Part shown: piece after piece, positions 23,045 to 34,400 of the stretch
Numbering within the stretch: the first letter of the stretch is position 1
Layout: each line of letters starts with the position of its first letter
Assembly (NCBI GenBank): GCA_964016885.1
Contig: OZ024742.1
Location: 117,653,823 to 117,717,822, forward strand
DNA from: Eledone cirrhosa
Taxonomy: Eukaryota; Mollusca; Cephalopoda; Octopoda; Eledonidae
Length of the DNA: 64,000 nt
Reading direction: 5' to 3'
Program-made: the position numbers and the translations under genes
The notes under the pieces: model-generated
The model's input: only the letters and a program-made list of their open reading frames with translations
What the model was told of the DNA's origin: nothing
The model's database searches: none

Positions 23045-23812
23045 TTTTTTTTTTGGAACAAGGTGTAGGGGTGCAGACCAGTTGCTGGAGGAAGGGCGAA
23101 TGATTCCGAGGTCCAGCATGTGTTGGAACTCCTGATTGGCGATTCTCAATCGGCCTGGAGGCAGTCTCCTTGGTCGGGCAGCTGTGGGTGGTCCCTTTGT
23201 CTCGATGTGGTGCGTGACACTATGCTTTATGGGACTATCCTTAAATACCGGGCGAGTGATGTCTGGGTATTTCTGGAGAATGCCGTTGTACCGCGAAGGC
23301 TCTGACTGGCAAATTACAGGGCTCACTGTGGATTGCGTCGTAAATATACCTCTCACAGTGAGGTTTGTGGTGGTGTCACTAAGCCTCCGGTTCTTCATAT
23401 CCACCAGAAGGTTGAAGTGGTGGAGAAAATCGGCTCCTAGGATCGGGGTCGGCAGGTCTGCCACGACGAACACCCATTGAAAACGCTGCCTCAGGCCTAA
23501 ATTGAGGGTCAGAGACTTCTCCCCGAAAGTCGGAATTGACGATTGGTTCACTGCCTGCAGAAAGGACGGGGTTGGGTGTCTTTTGCCCGAGATTAGTGAA
23601 ACAGGAATAACACTAACCTGTGCTCCTGTATCCACGAGGTAACGGATGCCTGTCGCCTGGTCGTTAATAAAAAATAGACGACTTTTCTTTTCAGTACCAG
23701 GGGTGAACGTCGTCGCTAGGCCCTGGGTGGCATTCCGGAAAGAGCACGGGGCTTTGCACTTAGATGCCTGTGCGCCGAAATTTGTGTGATACCAGCAGAT
23801 GTTGCCAGGCAC
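23045..23812 (-). pseudogene. Gypsy zinc knuckle, protease and start of RT
   Basis: The minus frame 23812 to about 23045 contains ICWYHTNFGAQASKCKAPC (CHCC knuckle), then R-Y-L-V-D-T-G-A-Q-V-S-V-I-P (aspartic protease active site D-T-G) and G-A-D-F-L, then L-H-L-V-P-K-K-K at the beginning of RT. The frame is lost at a run of 11 T/A at 23044-23054. Confidence 0.85.
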
Positions 23813-24000
23813 ACGATTTTGACTGGGACTACTGGATTTTTGACTGTGAAAAGGCCTGGCTCGATTGTTGCTGCGTCGCCGGTATTTGAAAGGTCAAGTT
23901 CTCTACCTGATTCGAGAGGTCTTTAATTTGACCAGCCCGCTCTCTGATCATAGCCCGCAGTTCTGAAATCTCGGCTTCTGTCGTTTGTGACATGTCCATG
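23813..24000 (-). pseudogene. Gypsy gag remnant (coiled coil before the zinc knuckle)
   Basis: From ATG at 24000-23998 the minus strand reads about 56 residues with a leucine/heptad stretch (I-S-E-L-R-A-M-I...I-K-D-L-S-N-Q-V-E-N-L) and then a stop before the zinc knuckle. Intact CsRn1-type Gag has some 200 residues of matrix/capsid before this coil, so most of gag has been lost: the ATG lies only about 60 bases from the LTR. Confidence 0.65.
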
Positions 24001-24058
24001 TTGATATTTTCTTAGATGCTGTCTGGTTGCGCGTTCGACTCACGTTCGGGTCATCAAT

Positions 24059-24535
24059 TGTAGCGACGCTGGTTGGTCAGTCTAGTCACTACTTCTGATC
24101 AGATCCGAGAATAGTGCTTAGAAGGACTGTTATCGCATACGGTCTGATCAGATATGAAGATAGCCCTTAAAAGAACTGTTGAGGATGGACAGACGAAAGC
24201 ACAGGTTGAAAGGACGAAGCAAGGCGAGATGCAAATTCGATCAGCTATTTATTTTCACATGAAGCAACGATACGGGGTACAAGGCAATGCGTGTGTGAGT
24301 GACAAAGCGTGACAGAGTAAAGGAACAACGATGCGCTAACTGACTCTGCCAAAAGTCGGCTAGCGAAAGTGTTAGGAACCACTCTATTTATACAGGAACA
24401 ATCCTTTGTTGTTTAGTCGATGTGTAGGCGTTTATTCTGGTAGGTTCTAAGGCTTCTTTTGTTTCACGTTGAGTATCTAGCTAACAGGTAGATGGCGCTG
24501 TATATTTCACAGCTGTTATTTCCGGTGGTTGTACA
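24059..24535 (-). repeat. LTR of CsRn1-like Gypsy element (5' LTR of the element)
   Basis: This 477-bp repeat is nearly identical to 19187-19677. Because the coding frames are on the minus strand this is the element's 5' LTR. Just inside it, on the minus strand, TGATGACCCGAACGTGA (about 24040-24056) resembles the tRNA-Trp primer site used by CsRn1-type elements, with 14 of 17 positions as I recall that site. Confidence 0.9.
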
Positions 24536-24554
24536 TATGTATATATAGTGTGTG

Positions 24555-25168
24555 GGCATACATGACTTTTAGCGGTCGCAATAATGGAAGTAAATTTATT
24601 TTCATTTTCGAACGTCGTGTTTACATTTTGTGTGTGTGTTTAAACGAAACATGCTGGCGACGAATCTTCTTCTTTGCACGGCTCCATGTATTCTCTGTGA
24701 GCTGTGAGTGCACATCAGGGCCCGCAGGATCTACAAAGTTCCGTTCGTGCACCACAACATCATGAACGTAAATCCCACCTTCAATTTCCTCAATTTCCGA
24801 ATAGGAAGCCCAACCATCGGAGATGATGCGGCTGCCTGGCAAAATCCCTGGTGGATGATGGGGACGAGAGTGTCACAGCTTCGATTTGGGACTTCTACAA
24901 GGCAGCAGCGTCCAGAATGGCGGACTCACCATTTTGCAAGCTTCATTACAAGATTACTTCGGTATTGAGTACTCTTCTCTCAACCGTCAACTACACACAC
25001 ACACACACATATATATATATAATCAGTTAAAACGATAGAGGCTCTGATTTTGTCTTTAATCTCAGTAACTAATTTAGATCTAAACACACACACAAAATGT
25101 AAACACGACGTTCGAAAATGAAAATAAATTTACTTTCATTTTTCTGACCGTTAAAAGTCATGTATGCC
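24555..25168 (-). mobile_element. Merlin-type DNA transposon with 88-bp TIRs, internally deleted
   Basis: Termini GGCATACATGACTTTTA are inverted repeats of about 88 bp (24555-24642 and 25081-25168). They are flanked by the perfect 9-bp duplication TAGTGTGTG (24546-24554 and 25169-25177). The interior carries a remnant of an IS1016/ISXO2-type DDE transposase. Merlin elements duplicate 8-9 bp, so ends, target duplication and protein agree. At 614 bp it is a nonautonomous derivative. Confidence 0.88.
24640..24905 (-). pseudogene. ISXO2-like (Merlin) transposase fragment
   Basis: The minus strand reads V-P-N-R-S-C-D-T-L-V-P-I-I-H, a frame change near 24846, then P-G-S-R-I-I-S-D-G-W-A-S-Y (catalytic D), H-E-R-N-F-V-D-P and T-E-N-T-W-S-R-A-K-K-K (catalytic E). 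The frame runs into the inverted repeat. Only the C-terminal half of the domain is present. Confidence 0.75.
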
Positions 25169-25324
25169 TAGTGTGTGTGTATATATATATATAGTGTGCG
25201 TAACGTTTTTCGAAACATTTACTTCTGCGTTCACAGATTGATTTTTTTTTTCGTTTCAGAAGATCCCGTTAAGGGTGAAAGCAACGATTCTTCGCTTAAA
25301 CTTTAATCTGTTATTTTAATATAT

Positions 25325-25330
<6 letters not shown>

Positions 25331-25384
<54 letters not shown>
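25331..25384. repeat. (TA)n microsatellite
   Basis: About 27 TA units within the Helitron-like right arm. Confidence 0.95.
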
Positions 25385-25386
<2 letters not shown>

Positions 25387-25682
25387 TATATATTCGTGTA
25401 CAGATATTTTTGCATACACAATAACAAAATATAAACAAACGTATTTATTTCACGAGGCTCGACAGCAGCAAAAACAACAACAAAAAAGATAGGAAACGCA
25501 ATGACATGCTTTTGAAAAATCTTAATAAGAAAATTATTTGCCTATTCATCCAAGGCGACTTCACTTTTTATTAGGACTTCTGCATCAATTGGTGAACATA
25601 CGACGAAACTGTTTCAGAAAGGAGGGATAAACATACCAATCTATGTTTAGAATCTCGAGCAACGCCGGGCCATTCTGCTAGC

Positions 25683-26700
25683 AATTTATAAAAGAAAGAA
25701 ACAGTGAAATAAGCTAAAATAGTTTGAATTCAATATGTAAAGGATAAATATATTATTATAAAAGTGAATGCATGTATATATATATATATTCTATGTTATA
25801 GGCCACGGTTTTGAACCACAGATCTTTTGTATATGGGTACTAATTTCAAGAAGCTAATTGACTATGCGTCTGTTTCTCATACTTTATATAAACTTGGTAA
25901 GGCTAACCTTATTCTTAACTAGCTCCAGCTAATTAAGAATTAGATTGGCTTATATTCGATCTGTAAAAGGTGAAATTTATTTATTATAGAAGTAAATTTA
26001 TAATAATTAACGTTTGCATATTTGAAAAAAAAAAAAAAAAAAAAAGAGAAAAGCAAATAGCAACAGGTAGGGAAAGAAGAGCGACAGACTCTAGTTCTCA
26101 GTCTAGGTAAAAGCATTATCGCGTAGAATAGCCACCGACACCTGCAGCATCGGACACTCTGCCTCACGGAGAAAAGGGGCAGTTTTGGGGACCGTGGGCA
26201 CCAGCGGTGTCGACTTCGATCGGCACAAAAATGATTGCAAGAATATTTGATATTTGATTAATTCATTTAATTATTTTGAACCATAAATACCAAAACTATT
26301 TAATTGATATAGCAGACAGCAGTTGTCACGTGATATTATCTTTTGTCTCGTCAGCCTTACCTCCCTTTGATTTTGTTATATTTGCGTTCCGTTGTTTCAA
26401 TTTACGTCTTTTTCTTCTTTTTATTCTCTGTTGACATTTTCGCTCTATTCTTCTTCTTTCAATTTCTCATTAATATCTTAATCACTATACTGCTATCCGT
26501 CACTCCATATACGCGCTACTTATCCTCCGTTTTAACATTAATCCGCTGACATCCTCTCTAAAAGGTAGAGAGAATAATAATGCATTGAAAATTGAACGTG
26601 TTGATATTTTCGCTGGTGTGTGTGTGCTTTTGTCTTCTTCTGTGTTACTTATTGTTCAGGACCGTTTTATATTCGGCATGCGAGCAATAGATATCAACGT
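25683..26700. other. No recognisable gene; upstream of DDHD1-like gene
   Basis: AT-rich, with an A-run of 20 at 26,026. May contain regulatory sequence of the downstream gene, but I see no defined motif apart from the TATA element at 26,706. Confidence 0.55.
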
Positions 26701-26705
26701 GTCGA

Positions 26706-26742
26706 TATAAAAGACGCACTTCTGCTTTTATATTTCACATGG
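26706..26742 (+). promoter_or_regulatory. Candidate TATA box and initiator for the DDHD1-like gene
   Basis: TATAAAAG lies at 26706-26713, and a pyrimidine-CA start (ttCAcat) puts +1 near 26737, 31 bases from the first T, which is the expected spacing. This gives a 5' leader of about 150 bases with two tiny upstream ORFs: ATG at 26739 (three codons including the stop) and ATG at 26832, which ends at the TAG 26847-26849. An upstream noncoding exon cannot be excluded. Confidence 0.4.
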
Positions 26743-26885
26743 GCTGATGGCCTGTGTTAACGGCCACATAATACACACGGTTGTTCATAATCATTCCAGG
26801 TGCTACTGCCGCTACTTTTACCACTTGCTCAATGCCGTTCATCATTTAGCAGTTTCACCCAACTGACTTATCATTACAACTCTGT

Positions 26886-27489
26886 ATGAATCCTATTACG
26901 TCCATCATCTCTTATTTTGCCACAGAAAGCGATGAAGTTGGAAGCGGAGATAAAACAGAAAATGAAGATGAAGATGAAGATGATGAACGAGAAACTGGGA
27001 ATGGTAATATGTTCGAATCAGATGCACAGGTGACAGAAGAAGAAACCTACATGTCTGTAGTTGACTGCGAGAAAGGGACTAACCATAATAACGATGAAGA
27101 TGACGCCGACGATCAGAAAAATACACCTTTATCCCCTGTTCAACCTTCCGATCCTAACTGCTCGTCGTTGACAACTGGGGCTTCTAACTGGATTCCGGTC
27201 CGGAAACAACCGAGACCACCACCCGCTCACCTCAAGAAATACCTCTATCCGGTCTCAGAAATCATCGATGAACTTCACCCCGAGGAAGTGAGATGGATGT
27301 ACCGGCATGCTGGTAAGAAAAAATGGACTCCATTTATAGGATACGATTCCCTTAGGATCGAGTTCAGGTTCAGAGAATTGAGTGTATCAAATATACGCGA
27401 AGGCATGCTAAACGATATGATTGTCGTACGCGGAGGACTTTATGAAGTCGACGTCGTCGCCCGGAAATGTTACCCACTATTTTGGACTG
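26886..27489 (+). CDS. DDHD1: DDHD1-like exon 1 (start codon, acidic tail, WWE-like segment)
   Basis: Residues 1-201. The start ATG is the first in frame after an in-frame TAG at 26847-26849, so the N-terminus is well fixed unless an upstream exon exists. Residues about 17-80 are rich in Asp and Glu and probably disordered. The block [18 protein letters not shown] followed by [13 protein letters not shown] matches the WWE-like region of DDHD1, and R-G-G-L-Y-E-V-D-V precedes the donor. The exon ends in phase 1 at ...FWT-G with donor g|gtaagc. The open frame runs on to 27533 in the intron, which is not coding. Confidence 0.93.
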
Positions 27490-27694
27490 GTAAGCATGCA
27501 TTTATTTATCCAATTACAAATGTTAATAGTTGAATATATCGATAGAACTTTCTCGATTTCGTTCTTTCCGTTCTGAATTTAAATCTCGCCTAGGTGAACT
27601 TTACCATTGATCCATTCGGGGTCGATAAAATAAACGTTTGATTTTATACACAATTTTAGCCTCGTTGTGTAAGGTAAACAAAGTTATATATATA

Positions 27695-27731
<37 letters not shown>

Positions 27732-28362
27732 TAAAAACATACACACTCATATATATATATATATTATTATACATACATATATATATATATATGTATACAG
27801 TGGCGGACTGGGTCTAAAGATATTGGCCCACCCACATATAGAATGCTATCATTTATTTTTTTATCATGAATGAATAACATTTTCAAAAAATACATAAGTG
27901 AAAACAAAACAGTGAAATCAAATTTTTGCGGAAAAAAATGTGATTTTTTTTCTCCAATTATAGTGTATATATATTTACTGTACATATTACTGGCAGTATA
28001 CAGTAATACTAAATGTTAATACAGAATGTTATAATTTAAGCGTTAAATAATTGTTATTTAGAGTAGAATATGCAAGTGATCGTTCTTATCTTCTCCAATA
28101 AAAGGTATAAACATCCAGAGACTTTCAATAATGACCTTTGGTCTTTCACACTCATTCAATATATATACCTGGGAGTGTGTGTACATGTGTATAGATTTAT
28201 ATATATGTATACATACATGTTTTTAACTTGTACAAACATTTGGCGACTCATTTCTCCCCAGGAACTTTAGACTCAAGAACTGACCACTAATTGATTTTAC
28301 ATATGTCTTTAACCCATTCATATAAAAAAATTATTTGGCCAGCAACTCGTGTGTATGTGTAA

Positions 28363-28419
<57 letters not shown>

Positions 28420-31400
28420 TTTAGGTTTGTTGGTTCACCGCTGGATAGAACTGGTCATTCCGTATAGTCAACCTTGATGTAATATTAGGGAGAGCACTCG
28501 ACGTAATGCAACTCACCCGTCTTCGTTTGTGTTGGTGGTGCGTGTACGGAGTTAATTATTATAAAATAACAAGAGGCTGGACTGGTGTAATTCCTTAAAG
28601 GTTTATTATACTACGAACATTTCAATGACCGGGATCAGTATGACTCCGGTGACATCATCAGGTATTCGAAATTTAACAAAGTAATATAATAGACAATCCA
28701 TGGGGCTGAAAAGGACGAGAGGGCGGCCAAACATTTACCAGTTTCCAGTCCAGTTGGCCGCCCATATATATATATATGTGTGTGGGTCTCCATGTATGCA
28801 TGCATGAATGAATACAGTAAGCCAATGATTCTAACTGCTAGCACTATCATACATTTTGGTTTCTATTAATTCTCTATGGAATTTTTTGACCAAATGCTTT
28901 GCCTATTAAAGATATTTTTTTAAAGCAAAGCATTGACCCCTAAAATACTACAGTGCGCTTTCGCAATGGTACTGTGGGCCCCCTCTGGGCCCACTTGCCT
29001 TTGGGCAACCTGGCCAGTCTGCCACTGTATATATATATGTATGTATGTGTGTGTACATGCACTTTTACTTGTTCCAGCCGACTGTTTGAGAGCATGCAGG
29101 GGTACCAGCCTTTCCATAGCTGCCCTGCCTTAGTTGGTCATTGATGCAAGGAGCGAAGGGGCACTGGATAGCACTACCCCCTGCCTTCCCTCCCTACTTT
29201 TCAATAGCACACCCCCAGATTTAGAAAAAAATGCAGATTATTCAGAAACACTGCCTTAGAATTATTATGAATTAGAATGTACAGCCAGAATGTTCTGAAG
29301 TCCCCTCCCACGACCTGAGCACTTAAGTATGGTGAGAGGACTGCATTGATGTATGGAGGAGTTTAATGCTACCTCATTTGTTTTTCTGGCTGCACTGATA
29401 ATAGCAGAATGTTGAGATGCTTCTTAAAAACATTTGCATCTAACTTATATAGGTTTTTTGGGGAAAGACTAAGGACTCTTGAACCCTAAGCTATTAATCT
29501 CAGTGTGAAAGGTGGAGCATTTGGCACTATACAGTGTTCAGAAGTTGGTCCAGCTTTCAATGTCAAAGTTGGTACTTACCCTTCTAGAATTTTCCAAATA
29601 TATGTTTAGTGTGCAGGTAGGAGTCTACCAGGGTTATGTTCTTAGACCTCTCATGTTTATTATTATCCTGCAGGATGGAAAAAGTTCAGGGAGCTACTAC
29701 TGCTGTTAGCTACAAAAGTTTTCCCTCAAAATAAAAGGGAAATTGTTTGAAGCTTGTGTATGAACAGCATTGTTGCATGGAAGTGAGACTTGAACAATAT
29801 CTGCAGAGGACCTATGAAGATTAGAACGACAATGCAACAATGAACTGAGAGAGAAATTAGCCATAAAAAGGGTCAAATGCAGTGTACATTAGAGGAGATT
29901 ATGGTGGTTTGGACATGTGATGATGTGTATAGAGGATGGCCAATGTATAAAAAGGTGCAGTGCACTCAAAATCGATGTTAACTATGGAAGAGGAAGACCT
30001 AGGAAAACTTGGGTTGAAGTGATAAAAGCTGACCTTGCCCAATTAAACCCCACAAAAGAGATGACACAGCATCGAGACCTCTGGCATCATGCTGTATTGT
30101 AGAAGACCTGATCCGGTGCCACAACAACAAAAGTACCCAGTCCATCCCGTAAGATGATCATGATGGTGAGACAAGAAAAAGCACCTAGTCCACACAGTGA
30201 AGTGGTCGTGCTATTGACACAAGTGCCCAGTCCACATTGTAAGGTGGTCGTGCTGGTGGCATGACCACATCTGCCCAAGTTTTTCGGTCTTCTTCTTCTG
30301 GCATCACCTAGCACTTCTTCACTTAGCGTTCCTCATCCATTTCTCTCTTGCACACTACATCTAACTCCTCTTATATCTAGCTTTTCTCTCAGTTCATCCC
30401 TATCCCATCTTTTTTACCCACAAACATTTCACATCTAAGGGAGCATGCCCATTTCATTTCTTTCTGTGTTTCATATAACCTCTGAATATTGTTGACACCA
30501 ACATGAGCACCTTACATGATGGACTAGGGGCTTTTGTTGTGTCATCAGCATGACAAATACCAAAAAGCATTGGTTGTCCTGAAGCCATTGTAGAAGTCTC
30601 TTGCTCTAGATGCAGTGCAATGAAATTGAACCTGAAATTATAAGGTTGTGAAGTGAACTTCTTAACCACACATTCATGCCTGCACCTGTTGGATAAAGTT
30701 TTATAATGAACTATTTATTTTAACTGCAGCCAATTTCTAACTTTTATCTGTATGAAATATATATATATATTTTTTTTTTTTGAAGGTGATACCGCTGAAG
30801 TACTTCGTGGAATTTGGTTCTATGATGATACTTGGGAACCTTTGGAGGAAGAGACCGCTGTTCGTATAGAGTCAGAACATTTGGGCAAGTTTTTGGGAAA
30901 GAAGTATCCATGTGATTTTTCTGGAACAGTAAACTTAAAGGTTGCCAAATCAGGTAAGATTAGTATTTACCTTTGTAACTTCTTGAGTTGTTGTTTAGCC
31001 CCAGGTCAATCTTGATCAAGTAAACATCATCATCATCATCAAAGCTTAATATCTATTTTCCATGCTTGCATGGTTTAGATGGGTTGTCATATTATGAGAC
31101 TAGATATGTCAGGTGACTACATCCTACTTGTATACTCCATTTTAGCTTGGTTTCTACAGTTGCATGCCATTCTTAATGCCAACCATATTACAGCATATAT
31201 TAGGAGCATGGTTTCTATAGCTGGATGCCCTTCCTGTACTGGAACATGCTATGATAAAATGCATCCCATCAGTTAAAATTTTGTTTGAGACATAGTGCAA
31301 GTCTTGCACTACATTATACATTGTGCCTCCTCTTCCTAAGATGATTGTTTCAGCATATTTATGCTATGGATACAAGGTCATCAAAGGCCAAATTCCACGG

Positions 31401-34400
31401 AAATTGAACTTGCAACTCTTTCACTGCACTAATCAAATTCACAAGCAAATTTCAGAAACTTTGAAAACATATTACACAGATAATTAATTACTTTTACTCA
31501 TAAACACTGAATCTATAAAAAAAAATGTAAGTGCTCTTGGTCAATCTAGAATTTGGTTCATTGTAAGATCAAAATCTAGAAAATGTTCTAATTGAGCAGT
31601 ATGAAAACATATCTCAAATTGAATATAAATTGCTATACCAAACTTGACTGAGGCATAACTAGAAATTAGAATCCTCCATCATTATTTTTGGCAGTATCGG
31701 TAGAGCGTTGGATGCCATGCTTTGACGCATAGAGTTACGGCCCTTGCCATTCTAAGTTCAAATCCTGCCGAGGTTAACTTTGCCTTTCATCCTTACGGTG
31801 TCGATAAAATAAAGTACCAGTAATGCACTGGGATAATTGCTGGCCTTGTGCCAAAAGTAGAAACAATTATTTTATGTATGAACCTTTTATTAAGTTATGC
31901 ACCAAACAACAATGCTCTTAACTATTATACAACTGTCTCAGAGTTGGGTTAGAGGCTTTGAGGCTGAACGAGGATTATAGTGTGAATAGATTGAAACATA
32001 TGTATACAATAAAGATATAGAAACAATGGTAATGGTTCTCAGAACATTTTGAATAACCATACGCAAATATTTTTTTTCTTCCTTGGTACTCTCTTAGCTC
32101 AGGATATTTTTACCTCATCTATCTTTGATTGCATCTTCTCTGTATTAAATATACTTGATCTTTCTTGTGGACGTCTTCCATTATCTTCAAAGAATTCCTT
32201 TGCTTTCTAGAATCTTCTTTTTCATATTAGACTCCACCCCTCAGGCTAGAAGAAACTTTCTGCCTAAATCTTCAAATCTTAAACTATTCCTGAAATAAAA
32301 TACATGTCAGTAGACTGTACGTCAGTACTTCTAAATGGAGATAATCTAAATGTTGTAGTTCTAATTGATTGATAGATCATATACCTTTAAACCTTTTGTT
32401 ATATTTCTAACTGAACTGCTTAATATTTTCAAATTATTTTGAAAATAGTCTAAAATTTGAAAAAAATTAGTAATAAAACTAACTTTCTCCCTATTAAGCT
32501 GGTGTTACAACATGATTTAACAAAGCTAACATAAAATATGATGGAAGGTTTCTTAAAATAAATAAAATATTATAGAACCAGGGAAGTTTTAGGTGATTTG
32601 TTACAATCTTGGTATTGCTATTGTATTATATCTTTCTGTAACAAAGCATCGAGCTGAGATTAATGTTGCTGATTTTATTTTACTCTATTTTTTTTTACCT
32701 GTTAATCTCTAGGAATGGCAGCACCTGAGTCCTTTTCAGAGTTACCTCCTCCATTACTAATTCGTTTTCCTAGGTAACAGCTGTCAACCACTTCCCCAGA
32801 TCGGAAAAGATCTATTTCTCTGGTGCCCTTACTGTTAGCTATATATATATATATAAATGTGTGTGTGTTTTAATTTAATTTTCCTCAATTTTTCTTGCAG
32901 TCATCCATCATATAGAATTCTCAAATTGCCATGTTGAATGGAAAAATGCTACTGAAGTTTGCATGTTTAGTGATTCCACTCCTTCAAAAATTGTACGGTC
33001 TGTAAGTCAGTCATTAGGATTTCAGAAAAGTAAGTATCTGAGAATTTGTTTTCTTTTGTATTAGTTTGGTTTGGAAGGGGCTGTCATCATCACCTCAGTA
33101 GGCCCCCTGAGACAAATAAAGTTGATACTTGCTCGCAACAACTGTAAATAGATGACTGCTGAGTAAACATGAACAGAGAGTATATGCCAGTAGGCTGATT
33201 TACTGGGATAAAGTAGTTGAGAATAGTGGTTACTCTGTGTGTGTGTGTGGTAGAGGTAGACACAGTATGAGTCAGGGAGACCTGAGTAGAGATGGTACAA
33301 GACCAGCTGAAGGTCCACTAGAAAAGGTAGAGTTGAGTGAGTGTATTTCTGTGAGAAAGAAGCTGCAATATATTGGTGAGTGACTCCATATCTAATAGCT
33401 CGATGGCATTTTTCTGGATGTGCTCTATGGTGTCCCTGTGGGTCTCACCTAAATTTTCATTTGACTATCATTATAATGATTTATTACAAACTTAGAAAAT
33501 CACAAATCTATTTGGAGGGGATGGTTAATTTACAGGGTGAGCATAAAGTCTTTGAAACCACAAAACACATTGAGCTATTTGTTTCATAGATGCCATTTTG
33601 TTACTGAAAATTATAACTACTTCCTGTAGAATGGAAAATGTAAAACATGTTCAGAAAAACTTTAAACTTGAAATTTATAAATTAAAGCAATGAAAAAGTA
33701 AAACCTCAAATAGTATCCAAGATAGGTATTCTATAATCAGGGAAAGACTTTATGCTCACCGAGTATTTATCTCTGAAAACATAACTTAGAAGTTGACCTT
33801 GTTTGAAATTTGGTCAACGAAATCTGTGCTGAAGCTCATAGGAGGGTCAAAGAGGGGATGGCCAAATGAATAAGGCTGAAAACATTCAGTCTAAAGATTC
33901 TTGTCCTTCTTGAAGTACTGCATCATGTCAGTGGTTAAGTCATCATATCAGTAGTTATGACACCATGTCAGTGGTTATGACACCATGACAGTGGTTAAGT
34001 CATCATGTCAGTAGTTATAACATCGTCAGTGGTTATGACATCATGTCTGTAGTTATAGCATCATGTCAGTGGTTATGACATCACAACAGTGGTTATAACA
34101 TTACATCAGTGGTTATGGCATCCTGTAAGTGGTTCTGACATCACGTCAGTGGCTATGACATCACATCAGTGGCTATGCTGTCACGTCAGTGGCTATGCTG
34201 TCATGTCAGTGGCTATGACATCACATCAGTGGCTATGCTGTCTCATCAGTGGCTATGCTATCACATTAGTGGCTACGCTGTCACGTCAGTGGCTATGACA
34301 TCACGTCAGGGGCTATGACATCACATCAGTGGCTATGACATCACATCAGTGGCTATGACATCACATCAGTAGTTATGCTGTCACGTCTGGCTATGACATC

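Larger units (their letters stand above)
19183..24539 (-). mobile_element. CsRn1-like Ty3/Gypsy LTR retrotransposon, defective
   Basis: The complete LTR-to-LTR insertion with TATG target duplication is 5.35 kb and coded on the minus strand. Order in element direction: 5' LTR, primer site, gag remnant, zinc knuckle, protease, RT, RNase H, integrase, about 850 bp without recognisable coding, 3' LTR. The knuckle C-W-Y-H...C-K-A-P-C is the CHCC type that marks the CsRn1 clade. The body carries several frame breaks and a stop, and the capsid part of gag is absent. LTR similarity is high, so insertion is fairly recent. Confidence 0.9.
18885..25682 (+). mobile_element. Helitron-like element split by Gypsy and Merlin insertions
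   Basis: The left end tctatatatctaaaacagag and the following gaatgtctgtctgtctg look like Helitron 5' ends. The right end gagcaacgccgggccattctgctag (25,658-25,682) has the Helitron 3' signature: GC-rich hairpin then CTAG. Removing the Gypsy (19183-24539) and Merlin insertions leaves about 0.8 kb. The pairing of these two ends is inferred from position only. Confidence 0.4.

Noticed and set aside
34089..34298. 69-codon repetitive protein
   Set aside because: It is the minisatellite read in a frame without stops.
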